Part shown: positions 23,241-34,830 of the stretch, in pieces
How the letters are laid out: each line of letters begins with the position of its first letter
Numbering within the stretch: position 1 is the first letter of the stretch
NCBI GenBank assembly: GCA_963575745.1
Contig: CAUYUJ010002114.1
Span: forward strand, 1-64,000
DNA from: Prorocentrum cordatum
Lineage: Eukaryota > Sar > Dinophyceae > Prorocentrales > Prorocentraceae
Length of the DNA stretch: 64,000 nucleotides
Direction of reading: 5' to 3'
Notes under the pieces: model-generated
Database searches by the model: none
The model's input: only the letters and a program-made list of their open reading frames with translations
Told to the model about the DNA's origin: nothing
Translations under genes and position numbers: made by a program

Positions 23241-23479
23241 TCGCAGGGCGCGGCATGCCGCGCGGCGCTGAATGCCGAGCCGCGAGCGAACTAAACGGGG
23301 GGACGGGGGCGAGGCGCCTCGCCGCCTGCTGCGGCGCGGCTAAGCTGAAAGAAGCTGCAGCGCTTCGCTGCGCCGCGCAACTGGGCGACCGCGGCGAGCG
23401 AAAGCCGCGTCGAACGAAGGGGGGGCAGCGCCCCCCCTGGGCGCGACAAACAAGGGCGTTGCTACTGCAATGGAATAGC

Positions 23480-23750
23480 CACAGACACGATCACGCCCGC
23501 GGAAAAAGACAGGCGCGCGCGTCGAAACAAAGATACCACCACACAGCGCAGCGCGATTGCAAAGCAGAAAACACGCACGCGCGGCAACGCGAAACGGCCG
23601 CCACGCAGCGCAGCGCAACTGCGAAGCACACCAGGGGCGCGTCGCAACAAGAATACCGCCACAACGCGCAGCACGACTGCGAAGCAGACAAAGTATGTCG
23701 AAACGACGATGCCGCCACAGTGCAGCACGATTGCGAAGCCGAAGCACAAG
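23480..23750 (+). repeat. About 58-bp tandem repeat, 4-5 copies
   Basis: Each unit carries the word GCGCAGCGCAACTGCGAAGC or a close variant, at about 23545, 23605, 23665 and 23725. Confidence 0.65.
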
Positions 23751-23899
23751 TGTCAAACATATGCGAGCTTTTAATGCGAAGTACGCTGTACACGCAGCCC
23801 GCTACGATACGAGGGCGCCGGGTGCGAGCATTAGTAAGCCGATGGCGCCCTGACCAATGCAAGCCGCGCGCCAGCACTTCGCTGCAGACACGTTTCGGA

Positions 23900-24140
23900 G
23901 GCCCGCGGGCCCCCTGCCCGGCAACAATCCCAGCAAAATCCCGGCCGCCGCCGGGCAATATCCCAGCCAAATCCCCGCCGCGGCCCCGCCGGCCCCGCGC
24001 CGCCAGCCGCGACCCGCCGCCGCCCAGCCGCCGCCGCCCCCCCCCCCAGAAAAAGCCGCCAACAAAATCCCAGCCGAATCCACGCCGCGGCCCCGCCGCG
24101 GCCCCGCCGCCGCCCAGCCGCATCCCAGCCGCGGGGCCTC
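23900..24140 (+). repeat. CCCAGCCAAATCC / GCCGC-rich repeat
   Basis: Degenerate copies of ATCCCAGCCAAATCCC and GCCCCGCCG. Confidence 0.6.
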
Positions 24141-25368
24141 TCCCCGAGGGCCCAAACATGACCTCATAGGACCTCGCAGGAGGAAGGAGGGGTGCGATGG
24201 AAAACAGGAGGAGCGCGATGGAGGGGCATGGCTGCAGAAGGGGGAGGTAAGACCGCCCGGAGCGAAGGGCGGGAGGAACGACAAGGAGGGCGCGAAGGGA
24301 AGGCAGGAAGGCGACGAAGGAAGGACGGAGGCGGAGGAGAGAGGCGGAAGAAGGACGGATGAGGGAGGCAAGAGGGAACACAACGGAAGGCAGGAAGAGG
24401 AATGGAGGAGGGACCACCGACGAGGATCGAGAAAGGAAAAAATAAGGAGGACAAGGGCAGGGAGAGGGATAAGGGATTGGGCCTGCGCAGACCTGGGAGG
24501 ACATACCAGCGACGTGAAGAAGAAGAGGGAACTGTTGGCGACAATGAGTACGATAGTGATGATGGAAACAAATGGTAACATACTTGAATGGACGTTTTTG
24601 GCTCAATGTGGACCTCCGCCACACTGGGATACGACGTTATTGGACCGCCGCATGTTCATCACGGGAGGTAGCAGCGTCGGCGCCAGGGCTGGCGCGCGCG
24701 AAGCACACTGGAGGAAGTTCGAAACATGCGAACGACGAAGCGCGCACGAACGGCCCCGAAGCGGACGCAATCGTAACGGCTCGGCGCCATTCGCTACAAC
24801 GCCATCGCTGGCTGCGCCAGCCTGACGCAGACACGCGCGAGAGACTGCCGCGCCATAGCCGCGCGAACCGCGCATTCCAGAAAGCCGGCCGCAAAGAAAA
24901 AAACAAAAAAAACACGCGCAAAGGCGTATGAAAGCACAGATGGGGTCAGCTGAAATTCGGCTTTGTTTGTGTTCGAATTACACTTAAGGGGGGTCCTGTT
25001 TCGCCTGGGCCTCCTCAGCTGAGGCCCTCGACCGCGCTTGAAGCGGCACGAGAAGCCGCGGCGGATCCGGCGGCGGCTCGCGAGCACGCGCCCGAGGCGA
25101 CAGCGCGAGTGGCGCACAACTTGTTGGCCGCAGCGGTAGCGAGAGCCTCGGCTCGTGCCCCGGCTCGTCCCGTGCGCGCAGCGGCGACTGTGTCTGCGTC
25201 GGTCGGTCCTGCAACGCCCCACGTGCCAGCCACCGCGGCGGCCACCGCCGCCCGAACGATGTCCGCGATGGAACCGCTTCGGAGGCATGCCGTGAAGCGC
25301 GGCTACAGCGGGCAGCGGAAGGACAAAATGAAAGAAAGCAGGAGGACAATATAATAGGGCAGCGGGAA
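24141..25368. other. No gene called; purine-rich then mixed
   Basis: 24170-24480 is GA-rich. 25020-25300 reads as an Ala-rich frame on both strands. No domain. Confidence 0.4.
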
Positions 25369-26110
25369 ATGTGGCCGCAAGCCAGAGCGGTTTCAGCCAG
25401 AGCGGGTGAAACCCGCAGAATGCAGGTACCAGAAGATCTGATGCGAGCGGTTGGCGCCGCGACATCCCCTGTGTCACAAAACTCTTGTCCTCGCTACAGA
25501 CCACCAGGGAGTCGGCCGAAGTCGAGGGGTAGTCTGAAGCCGCTGCGCAGGAGGCGGCCTCCCAAGACCTGTAAAGGGCTTTCGACGGCCGCCCGCGACC
25601 TGTCAGGCTCGACGAAGCTGGAGGGCCCGGGCTGTGCGGCGTTGGAGGTGCGCAAGGGGCAGCTCAAGGCACAGCTCACGGCCGTGACGGCGCTGGAGGG
25701 CAAGCTGCAGGCAACGCTCAAGGCCACCGAGGAGCTGGGCATTCGGCTCGCGGCTCGCGGGCGCGACCTCGACGCCAGGCTACGCGCCCACCAGGAGCTG
25801 GAGGACCAGCTCCGCGCAGCCTGGCAGCGGCCAGGAACAGCCCCCATGGCACAGCAACGCGACGACGATCCAGAGGCGACCAGCACGGTAGGCGCCATCA
25901 AGTGCCGCCTCACGGAGTTCGACGGCAAGGTCCGCGTGCTCCAGTAGATGGAGGAGTCAAGGACGAAGCGCGAAACCATTCGCTTCGTTCAACCTCGCCT
26001 GCTGGAGGAGCAACGAGGCCATCCTTGCGGCCCAATCGCAACTCCTCCAGGAGACCCAACGTGTGGAGGGCCTCGTGTAAGAGACGCTCCAGCAGGTATC
26101 CAAAGAATAG
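25369..26110 (+). pseudogene. Coiled-coil protein, broken frame
   Basis: A 192-codon frame (25369-25947) contains a heptad-rich stretch at about residues 90-150 (LKAQLTAVTALEGKLQATLK, then LDARLRAHQELEDQLRAAW). It stops at 25947, but the coiled-coil reading resumes in another frame at about 26000 (SNEAILAAQSQLLQETQRVE), with two more stops. Coiled coils of this kind occur in LINE ORF1 proteins and in many dinoflagellate proteins, so the identity is open. The frame change marks a pseudogene or an unrecognised splice. Confidence 0.4.
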
Positions 26111-26735
26111 CGAATCAATCCCAGGATTACACATTGTGTTGCTCGACTCGCTCAATATTTCTCGGACGCTGTCGTCACGGCGCTGTTCGTTACAACGCTC
26201 TCTATTTGAACTGTGAGTTCAACCTGAACGGGCTGTGCACCTGAACCATCCGGAGCTTGCAATGTGCCCGTCGGCGGGAGTCGGACGGACCTGCTGCCAC
26301 TCGCCACCTCTCTCCTCCCCATCCCACCCCCCTCGCCCTCCCCGAAAGGAGGGGGGAAAGGACAAGGGTGGGAATATCGCCCTGCTGCCGAGGAGTACGG
26401 GGGAGAAGAAATAAGGATGTAGGAGGAAGGAGGTAGCAGAAAGGGCGGAGGAGGGAGACGGGAGGACGGAGGACGAAGGAAGGAGGAGGAAGACGGAGGA
26501 GGGAGGGGGAGGAGGGAGGAGGGAGGCAGAAGGAGGAGCCCCTCACCTCCCCTCCCCTCGAGCACTCTGATCCGATGTGCTCCTCGCCCCTCCTGCCATG
26601 CCAGTCTTGCCCCAGTTCTGCACCGTCCAGAACTGGTCGCCAGCCGTTGCGGCAAGCAGTTGCATGTTGTAGAACTTGTCCTGTGGCGGATGCGTTTTTC
26701 GTGCAACTCATCGTCACCACCACCACCAACAACAA
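26111..26735. other. No gene; GGA-rich patch
   Basis: 26400-26545 is a degenerate GGA/AGG tract; the rest is unique. Confidence 0.5.
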
Positions 26736-26739
26736 CATC

Positions 26740-26888
26740 ATGGGCATGATCACCATCACCACCAACACCACCACCATCATCATCACCATCTCCATCACCA
26801 ACACCATCACCATCACCACCATCATCACCATCATCACCAGCATCACAATCATCACCATCATCATCATCATCATCATCATCACCATCAC

Positions 26889-26935
<47 letters not shown>

Positions 26936-27805
26936 CCATAATCATCATCACCATCCCATGAGCACAACGAACCCATATCATCAACAGCATTGACATCAGC
27001 ATCAACATCGCCATCATCGTCATCGGCATCATCGGCATCGTCAGATTCACCATCACCGTCCCCCATCATCATAAACGTCCGCATCCATCTCATCATCTCA
27101 CCATCACGGTCATATCATACTAATCAGAATCATCGTAACCACCGCCATCGTCATCACCATCACCGCCACACTGGCATAAACGTCACCACCACCACAAGCA
27201 CCATCACCACTTTATCACCACCAGCGTTATCATTGGTGTCATCATCACTACCAGCATCATCCGCATCGTCATCATCGTCGCCACCATACTCATGATCGTC
27301 ATCACCATCGTCGTCATCGTCATAAACAGATCCGTTCTCATCATCAACATCAGCATCACCACCATCACCGCCATAACCATTATCGTCACATTCATGACCA
27401 CCATCGTCAGCATCATCAGCAGCATCATCGTGATCAGCATCATGAGCATCACCATCATCGGCATCATTATCAGCAGAAGCACAAGCATCACAATCAGCAT
27501 CATCACCACTAGCACAGACAGTCCCATCACCAACATCATCATCAGCAGCAGCATCATCAGCATCGTCACGATCAGCACCATCATCATCATACGCATCATC
27601 ATCAACATCAGCATCACCGTCGCCATCTTCACCATCACCATCTCCATCATCGGAATCATCAGCATCATCATAAGTAGCATCGCCACCATCATCACCACCA
27701 CGACCATCATCATCATCAGCATCACCATCACCACTACAACCACCATCATCATCATCAGCATCATCATCACCATCACCATCACCATCACCATCATCAGTAT
27801 CATGA
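26740..27805 (+). repeat. Long degenerate CAT/CAC triplet region
   Basis: Over 1 kb of CAT, CAC, CAG and CGT triplets, purest at 26860-26940. Poly-Ile/Thr/His and poly-Asp/Met frames are artefacts. Confidence 0.9.
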
Positions 27806-28065
27806 TCATCCAGTCCAGTCCAGTCCAGACCTTGGGCAGCCAAAAGACCCTCTAAGCAGATGCGATAGTGGCTGCTGGGAAACTCATTCAATAGGAGCAA
27901 GAGGCTCGCCTGTGGGAGAACTCCTGCCTACGCAGGGCTTCGGACTGTCCCTACGCGAGGCTAGACGTACATCCATATGAAAAGGCAAGGTTATGGCTCT
28001 GTGGCCCATCCCCTATCCACACTCGCAAATGCGCCTGGCGGAACGCTCACTGCTTGGTAGTATCG

Positions 28066-28770
28066 TTATTGCTGTTTTTCTTCGCGCTCGCTTGGAAAAA
28101 CGCGTGTTATTTCTAGGCTCAGCGATGGGTCAGACATGAACTCGGTGCTCGTGAAGCGCAATCCTTGTGTCCATTTCATCAAGCCAATTTTCACCCAAGT
28201 GTTTGCTGCGTTCTGCCAACCTACTGGCAGGTGGGCGACAAGCTCGCCCTCCTCTACTACCCTCGCTGCACTCTGTCTCCATGCGCGCGCCGTCAGCAGG
28301 GAGAGCGAGTCGTAGACCTTGTCGCGCAAACCTGCGTCCATGTCTTCTTCACACGCGGTGTGGTCCTTGGCATTGTGCTCATCCGCGCAATGATGCTTCT
28401 CCTCTTCCTCCTCAGTCGTTCCCTGCCGAGCCCCAGGCTCGGGGTGGCCTCCCAGCAGGGGCTGTTCAGCGGCCATGTCGGTCCTGTCGTCGTACGTCTC
28501 CTCTCCCAGCTTCTCGAGGCCTGGCGGCACTCCGAATGCTGCGCCCATGCGCAGCATCCTGGCTCGGCGGCGAAATCTGTGCATCTGGGAACGCAAGCGC
28601 CTCTGCCAGGTGTGGGCGCCTCCGTCGTGTCGGTCTTGCACTGCGTCGGCACCGCTAGGCAGCCGCTGCGACTGCGGGCTGGCCCCTGCCCCTCGCCGCT
28701 TTACAGGCGCCCTGTCCACATTGCTTGCGAGTGTAAGGAGTGCCGAAGTCGGCTGCAATCGCTCGGGCGA
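28066..28770 (-). CDS. Hypothetical protein, C-terminal part
   Basis: The minus frame from about 28770 to the stop at 28066 has balanced, protein-like composition. Examples are MGAAFGVPPGLEKLGEETYD, an acidic TTEEEEEKHHCADEHNAKDH stretch, and TWVKIGLMKWTQGLRFTSTE near the end. Upstream the same frame enters the (CAT)n tract and becomes poly-Met, so the real start or acceptor lies near 28770. The opposite strand is also open but reads less like protein. No domain recognised; a single exon or a relic. Confidence 0.4.
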   Translation of the reverse strand, partial: SPERLQPTSALLTLASNVDRAPVKRRGAGASPQSQRLPSGADAVQDRHDGGAHTWQRRLRSQMHRFRRRARMLRMGAAFGVPPGLEKLGEETYDDRTDMAAEQPLLGGHPEPGARQGTTEEEEEKHHCADEHNAKDHTACEEDMDAGLRDKVYDSLSLLTARAWRQSAARVVEEGELVAHLPVGWQNAANTWVKIGLMKWTQGLRFTSTEFMSDPSLSLEITRVFPSEREEKQQ

Positions 28771-28774
28771 AATG

Positions 28775-29005
28775 GAGACGATCATCAAGATCATCAGCAT
28801 CATCATCATCATCATCATTATCATCATCAGCATCATCAGCAGCATCATCATCAGCAGCATCAGCATGATCATCATCATCACCAGCAGCATCAGCATCATC
28901 ATCATCATCAGCAGCATCAGCATCATCATCATCATCATCATCCTCAGCATCATCATCATCATCATCAGCATCATCATCATCATCATTATGGACATCACCA
29001 GCATC
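28775..29005 (+). repeat. (CAT)n triplet tract
   Basis: CAT with CAG and CAC interruptions. A CTC-rich patch follows at 29060-29150. Confidence 0.95.
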
Positions 29006-29469
29006 ATTACCACCAACATAATCAGCCTTCCTCCCTTCCCGTATTGCTCCTTTCTCCTCATCATCCTCCATCGTCCTCCTCCGCCTCCTCCTCCGCCTCC
29101 TCCTCCTCGCCTTTTCATCTTCTCCCTCCTCCTCCTCCTCTTGCCCTCATGTCCCCTTTATTCCCGATGGTTCCCCGACCCCGTGTTCCTCCCCTTCCTC
29201 CGTCTCCTGTCCATCGCTGCCATCATCTTCAAATTGCATGCCCAGTCCTGCTCTGGTTAAGCTTTCTCACACATGCGTGTGCCTATCTCGATGTATACGC
29301 CACCCTGCCCTGAAGCACGGGTTGGAGTATCCTCTTCGCTGAGATTTCCTGAACAAGCCCATTCCGGCATCTATCGTATCGGTGTCACCATCCACTGGTC
29401 GCACTATCAGTATGTGGATGCCCCTTATCAGCATGTCGACCTCACCAACTAGCGAACAATTCTCAACCA

Positions 29470-29640
29470 ACCATTGGGACAACCATCGGGGCAACCACGT
29501 GACCAACCATCGGGACAACCATCGGGACTACCATGGGGACAATCATCGCGACACCCGTCAGGACAACTATCTGGACAACCATCGGGACAACCATCGGGAC
29601 AACCATCGGGGCAACCATCGGGACAACCATCGGGCAACGG
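29470..29640 (+). repeat. 12-bp tandem repeat (ACAACCATCGGG)
   Basis: About 14 copies of a dodecamer with point variants. 29006-29460 and 29641-30080 around it hold nothing recognisable. Confidence 0.85.
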
Positions 29641-30079
29641 GTGGCGACGAGGGGGCGATTCATGTTTTTGACCATTCCGCATGCATGTTTCGATTTCGTG
29701 CGTGCTGTCTTGCTAGATGATCTAGGACGCTCTTCGATAGTCCTCGCCAAGAAAAATGCACACGCCCGAACGAGGCCGAATTCCCTACAGGAGCACCTCA
29801 CGTTTCGCTTCGGTCTCACCCACCGACCTCTGATACTCGTTATAGGAACCATAAATAAACCCACAACTCACAGGTCTTCATGGGCACTTCTGGGCACTCC
29901 AAGGGTTCGCCGCGCGACTCCTCCACAGGCATCTGAAACGTGCTTGTGAACGAACACTTCCCTCCCTAGCGCATCTTGGGCCGTCGTGAAGGCCACGGAG
30001 GCCAGCCCAAGAAACAGAAACGATTGAACACATACTTGTTTCCATAAGTTGAGAATTCCTGGCGCTTCGGTCTTCAAGA

Positions 30080-30360
30080 GCCGATGGCACAGGAATCCTC
30101 GACTGTCACCCCTAGGCGGCCCCTAAGCCACCAAGAAGGTTACAAGAGGCACCCAAAACAGTCCCGAGGGGGCCTCAGAAGGAACACTCGAACTGACATT
30201 TGGGGCTCTCCACCCCAAGACAGCCCCTGGTACCACCAGGTGGCACCCAAGCGGCACCCAAGAGGCCCCCAGAGGTTACCACGAGGCTTTTGGGAGTTCT
30301 GAAAACGCTCGGCATGGGCTCTCAAGAGGCCCCACAAATGCCTCTAGAAGGCTCAAATTT
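30080..30360 (+). repeat. CCAAGAGG-type interspersed repeat, block 2
   Basis: Contains CACCCAAGCGGCACCCAAGA and CAAGAGGCCCC words, as in the 16.2-kb and 60-61-kb blocks. Confidence 0.55.
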
Positions 30361-30600
30361 CAAGAGACCCAAGATATGTCTCTCGTCCACGACCTAGGCG
30401 CGTTCCCGGCTTCGCTCGAAAGCCACTAGATACGACACAAAGAGTCAGGCAAGATACAAAAGGCACGCGTTCAACATGGGCGTCACGAGTAAAGGAATGT
30501 AACGGCGTGAGCAAGATGAGCACCAGCTGCACCAAGATGAAACTCTCAAGAATGCCGGAGCGCAATTCCCTTGACCACCTGAAACAAAAACATATACGAC

Positions 30601-30876
30601 ATGTTGTACGGGCGCAGCCGTGATGCCACCCATATGTCCAAGAGCCCGTCGCTCAATTGCGACAACTTGTCGCTCATGGATGCGACGCCGACGAGCCGAT
30701 CGTACCGCGGGAAGTTCACGGGGCACACCACGCTGAAGGCGAAAACCTTGGCCTGGCACCCGCGGCGCCCTGGATCCCTAGTCGAGAAGGGGGGCAGCGC
30801 ATTCGAGCTTGACGTCGGGCACCCTGACGTGCCTTCCGCAAGGTGGGTGCTGTTCCACCGCAAGACTTATCAGTAA
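30601..30876 (+). CDS. Possible exon, weak WD40-like match
   Basis: A 91-codon frame contains GKFTGHTTLKAKTLAWHPRR. The 'F-x-GH-x(4-6)-LAW-x-P' pattern is that of a WD40 blade, but the closing D-x-W/L-D dipeptides are not clear. The minus strand is equally open and contains NFPRYDRLVGVASMSDKLSQ. No domain can be confirmed. Confidence 0.2.
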   Translation: MLYGRSRDATHMSKSPSLNCDNLSLMDATPTSRSYRGKFTGHTTLKAKTLAWHPRRPGSLVEKGGSAFELDVGHPDVPSARWVLFHRKTYQ

Positions 30877-30985
30877 CATCCTATATGTCTGCAATCCGTG
30901 GGGCGAGCTGCCAACCGCGGGCGCACGCCGCCGCCCATCCAGCATGTGACGGCGGCAAGAAGCGAGAGACGGCTTCTGGAAGCTG

Positions 30986-31399
30986 GTGTTCCAAACCAGC
31001 ACGAGCATGGCAGTCGCGCAGTCGGAACAGTGGCATGCGGAGCAGGGCGGATGCTCACGAGGAGCTGCATGGCATCAGCCCGAAGACCAACGGAGGGTCT
31101 CCACGCGCTTTCCAACGAGGCGCTTCCCCGCAGCCAGCACGTCGACAGAGGCGGCAGGCGCAGAATCGCCAGGCAGCAGCCAGCAGCCTGGGGCGACCCA
31201 GGAAGCGAAGGAGGCCGCCCTGCGTGCCCTACTCTCGTCTACCAGCCAGCAGCGTCATCGCGACGAAGTCGAATGGAGACAGCGCGCGAGAGTGAGGCCA
31301 CCACGCGAGCGTGAGGCCACCAGTCCAGGAAAGACGCGAGTCGGGACTGGGTCTGCCAAGCATAGGCCCAGACCCAAGATGAAGGCGGAGGTGGATTGA
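30986..31399 (+). CDS. Hypothetical ORF, 137 codons
   Basis: Gln/Ala/Arg-rich frame ending in a basic RPRPKMKAEVD tail about 160 bp before the palindrome border. Could be a terminal exon; no domain. Confidence 0.2.
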   Translation: MFQTSTSMAVAQSEQWHAEQGGCSRGAAWHQPEDQRRVSTRFPTRRFPAASTSTEAAGAESPGSSQQPGATQEAKEAALRALLSSTSQQRHRDEVEWRQRARVRPPREREATSPGKTRVGTGSAKHRPRPKMKAEVD

Positions 31400-31734
31400 A
31401 ATGGACCTGACAAGAAAAGCAGTGGAAAACCTGGCAAACATGCTCCACCTATCTTGCAAGCCTGAACACGATGTCGCAGGTGGCGCCCCTTGGCCTGCTA
31501 CCCGGGCCGTTGCCATAGTGTGGTCCAGCCTTTCGACCAGCCCTTTTCAAATCATACGCCTTATGTTCTGCTAAGTGGGCTCCCGATGTGCTTGATCCTG
31601 TTGCCAGCTCCGCCTCCTGCTGCTGGTCCTGTTTTTCTTCTCGTCATCCTCCTCGTCATCCTCCTCCACTTCCTCCTCCTGTCCTCCTCCCCATCCTTCC
31701 TCTTGTCACGTCCTACCACTCCCTCCTTCTCTCC

Positions 31735-31860
31735 TCCTCCTCCTCCTCCTCCTCCTCCTCCTCCTCCTCCCCCTCTTCCTTGTCACCTCCTCCTCCCTCT
31801 CCTCCTCTTCCTCCTCCTTCTCCTCCTCCTTCTCCTCCTCCTCCTCCTCTTCCTGCTGAG
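31735..31860 (+). repeat. (CTC)n tract in left arm
   Basis: Counterpart of the much longer (GGA)n tract at 57300-57620 in the right arm. Confidence 0.95.
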
Positions 31861-32084
31861 TGAGCTTCTGGCCTGCTAAATGCGTTTCTTTTGCTTGATC
31901 GTGTTGCCAGCCCTGCCTCCTGCTACTGGTGTTGCACAGTGGTTCATGCCAAGTTGCATGGGGAGCTCTGGAAAAATAACTACACCTCCTCCTCCGTGCT
32001 CCTCCTTTCCCTCTCTATCTCTATCCCGCATCCCACGCAGTGGAAGCCACTGTCTCATCACATTGCATGGAGTGCCTTTGCGTT

Positions 32085-32165
32085 GCATTGCATGGCATTG
32101 CATTACAACGCATGGCATTGCATTTCTGTTGCGTCACTTCCCATGGCACTGCATATCATTGCGTT
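32085..32165. repeat. GCATTGCAT short tandem words
   Basis: GCATGGCATTGCATT-type repeats. The inverted counterpart at 56880-56960 is dominated by ATGCA pentamers. Confidence 0.7.
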
Positions 32166-32169
32166 GAGA

Positions 32170-33520
32170 GATCGTCGCAACTCTGGGTTCCGAATTGCCG
32201 GGGGCAAGATGGCCTGGCCCATTTCGCCTGATATATCCTCGCAACTCTGGAATCCAAGATGCGACGCGCGAAGTGGTCTGGTCCGTTTCGCCATCTTCGC
32301 AATTCTGGGCCCAGATATGCCCCTAACCTGAGTAGGTACAGCCCGCTTCGCCTTAGACATCCTCACGACTCTAGGCTCAGACATGCCGCGCGCGAGGTGA
32401 TCTGGACAATTCTACTTCAGACATTATCGCCTGAGATGTCCTCCAACTCTGCGAGATGCCGCGCGCGAGGTGGTCTGGTCAATTTAGCCTGAGACATCTT
32501 CGCAACTCTGGGCTCCTAGATGCCGCGCGTGAAGAGGTGCGGCCCGGCTCGCCTGATGATCCTCGCAACTCTGGGCTCATATATGTCCTGGTTTGATGTG
32601 GTCCGGCCCATTTCGCTTGAGACATCCTCACAACTCTCGGCTCAGATATACCTTTCGCGAGGTGGTCTGGCCCATTTTCGCCAGTGGCATCCTTGCACCT
32701 CTGGGATCGGAAATGCTCTGACCTGAGTTGGTCTGATTCGCCCTGGACATCCTCGCAACTCTTGGCCTAGATATGCCCTGACCTGAGTTGGTCCGGCCCA
32801 GGTCGCCCGGGGCATGCCCGCAATTCTGGGATCCGAGTTGCCAGGCGCGAGGTGGTCCAGCCAAACTCGCCTAACACGTCCTCGCAACTCTTGGCTCCGA
32901 GAGACCGCGTGCGAAGTGGTCCGGCGGATTTTGCATGCGTCGTCTCTGGGCTGCAAGATGTCGCGCGCGGGCTCAGATTTACTCTGACCTACGCTGGTCC
33001 AGCCCGGTCCGCCTGATACATCCTTGCAACTCCAGGCTCAGAGATGCCGCGCGCGAGGTGGTCTGGCCGATTTCGCTTGAGACATCCTCGCAACTCTGGT
33101 ATCAGAATTGAATTGTTGTGGCCTGAGGTGATCTGGCCCGTATCGCCCGAGACATCATCACAACTCTAGGCTCGAAGTTTCGACGCGCAAGGTTGTCCGG
33201 TCCAGTTCGCCTGAGACATCCTCGCAACTCTGGGCTCCGAGATGCTCCTGACTTGAGGTGGTCTGGCCAATTTCGTCTGAGACGTCTTCGCAACTCTCGG
33301 CTCAGACATGCCGCGCCTGAGGTCGTTTGGCCAATTTCGCTTGATGCGCCCCCGCAACTCCAGGGCTCGAAGTTCTCGGGCCAGATTCGCCTGATCCATC
33401 CTCGGAACTCTGGGGTCGGGCCAATTTCGCTTCAAACCTCCTCGCAACTCTGGACTCGCTCCGAGATTCAGCGCGCGAGGTAGTCCGGTCAGTTTGCCTG
33501 GGACATCCTCACAACTGGGC
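32170..33520 (-). repeat. 64-bp satellite array I
   Basis: About 20 diverged units. On the minus strand the unit contains GAGTTGCGAGGATGTCTCAG, then GCGAA, CCAGACCACCTCGCGCGCGG and CATCTCTGAGCCCA. Frames through it give recurring 'RARWSGPFRLRHPRNSGLR' or 'SPELRGCLRRN' readings that come from the repeat, not from a gene. Confidence 0.85.
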
Positions 33521-34429
33521 CCCCAGGGGTGGGGGAGAGGAGTCAGACGGGGCCAGGCCCAAACTACCTGTTACATTACCCTGCTAATACCGAATTGTGC
33601 CCCAGGAGGGGTCCAGGCGCCCCTGCCCCGAGGGAACATTTAGCCGGCGCCGAGGCGAGAGCACGATTTCTGAGTCACGCGGAAGGAAGTCTCAGGCGGG
33701 GGGGACATGTTGACATCTCCAGCGAAAGGAGAACTTGGAGGGTGAAGAGGAGAACCAGGAGCACGAGGGGCGAGAAGAACCAGGGGAAGAGCAGCAGGAG
33801 CGCGATGGCGAGAATGAGGAGAAGAAGAGAAGGGGGAATAATAACGACGAGGATAATGAGGAATGGGGAATGGAATGGGTCGGGGGAGGAGAAGGAGGGG
33901 GAGGAGAAAGAGCAGGAGGGATGCGTGGGAGGGGGAAAGGGCAAGAAGTGCGGCAACGAGGACGATGTCAGCAATGACGACGACAGTGATGGCGACAAGG
34001 GCGCAGGCAAATCAGCAATATGTGGAACCATCCTGCCTCAAAATCGTTGTTGGGGATGCTGGGCTGAGGCTATAAATCGGTTTGTCGGTGCCGCTTCTCC
34101 GCCTCGTTTTCCTCTTTGTCCTGGTCCTCCTGCTGCTGCCTCCTCCATATCCCCCCCAACCCCTCTTGCTCCTCCTTGCAGGCTCTCCTCCTCGTCCTCA
34201 TGTTCCCTCCCCGCTCCCCCTTTTTCCTCCATATTCCCGAAAGGATTGTGTTGACGTTGGTGCTAAGAAAGGCGCTGCGCCTGACGGTACCGGCATCGAT
34301 ATCGGCACCGGTGCTGGCACCGATGCCGGTATCGGTACCGGTGCCGGGCCATGATCGGCATCGGTATGTCAACAGAAGATACAGCCAACACCAAAAGCGT
34401 TTCGCTTCCGATCGCGCTTCCTGCCCCTT

Positions 34430-34830
34430 GGGTCTTAGGCGTTCGCCACGTCCTACGCGTTCTCAGCAGACGTGGTGCGGCGAACGCCTAAGATCTACAA
34501 GGCGGCCTGTGCTGAGATGGGGCTTGCGCTGCAGGGGTCTTCTCAGCAGGGGCACCCGGGTGCCCCTGCTGAGAGGAAGTGGGTCTGACCCTGGGATCGT
34601 CGTCTGGATCTGATGAGACAAGCTCCATTTGGAGGGCGTCGTCTCAGCAAACCCAGCCGACGATCCCGGAGGCAGACCCACGCCCTCTCTGCAGAGGCAC
34701 CCGGGTGCCCCTGCTGAGAAGAGCTCTGCAGCGCAGGCCTTCTCTCAGCAGAGGCCACAGTGTGGATCTTGGGCGTTTGCCGCGGCCTCGGCCGGCCGTT
34801 CGCTTCTGCCGCGGCGGGCGGCCGCCCGGT
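34430..34830. repeat. Core of P-left: CTGCTGAGA inverted repeats
   Basis: Several smaller foldbacks (GGGGCACCCGGGTGCCCC; TCTCAGCAG...CTGCTGAGA) lie symmetrically about the axis. The right-arm counterpart is 53,700-54,130. Confidence 0.7.
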
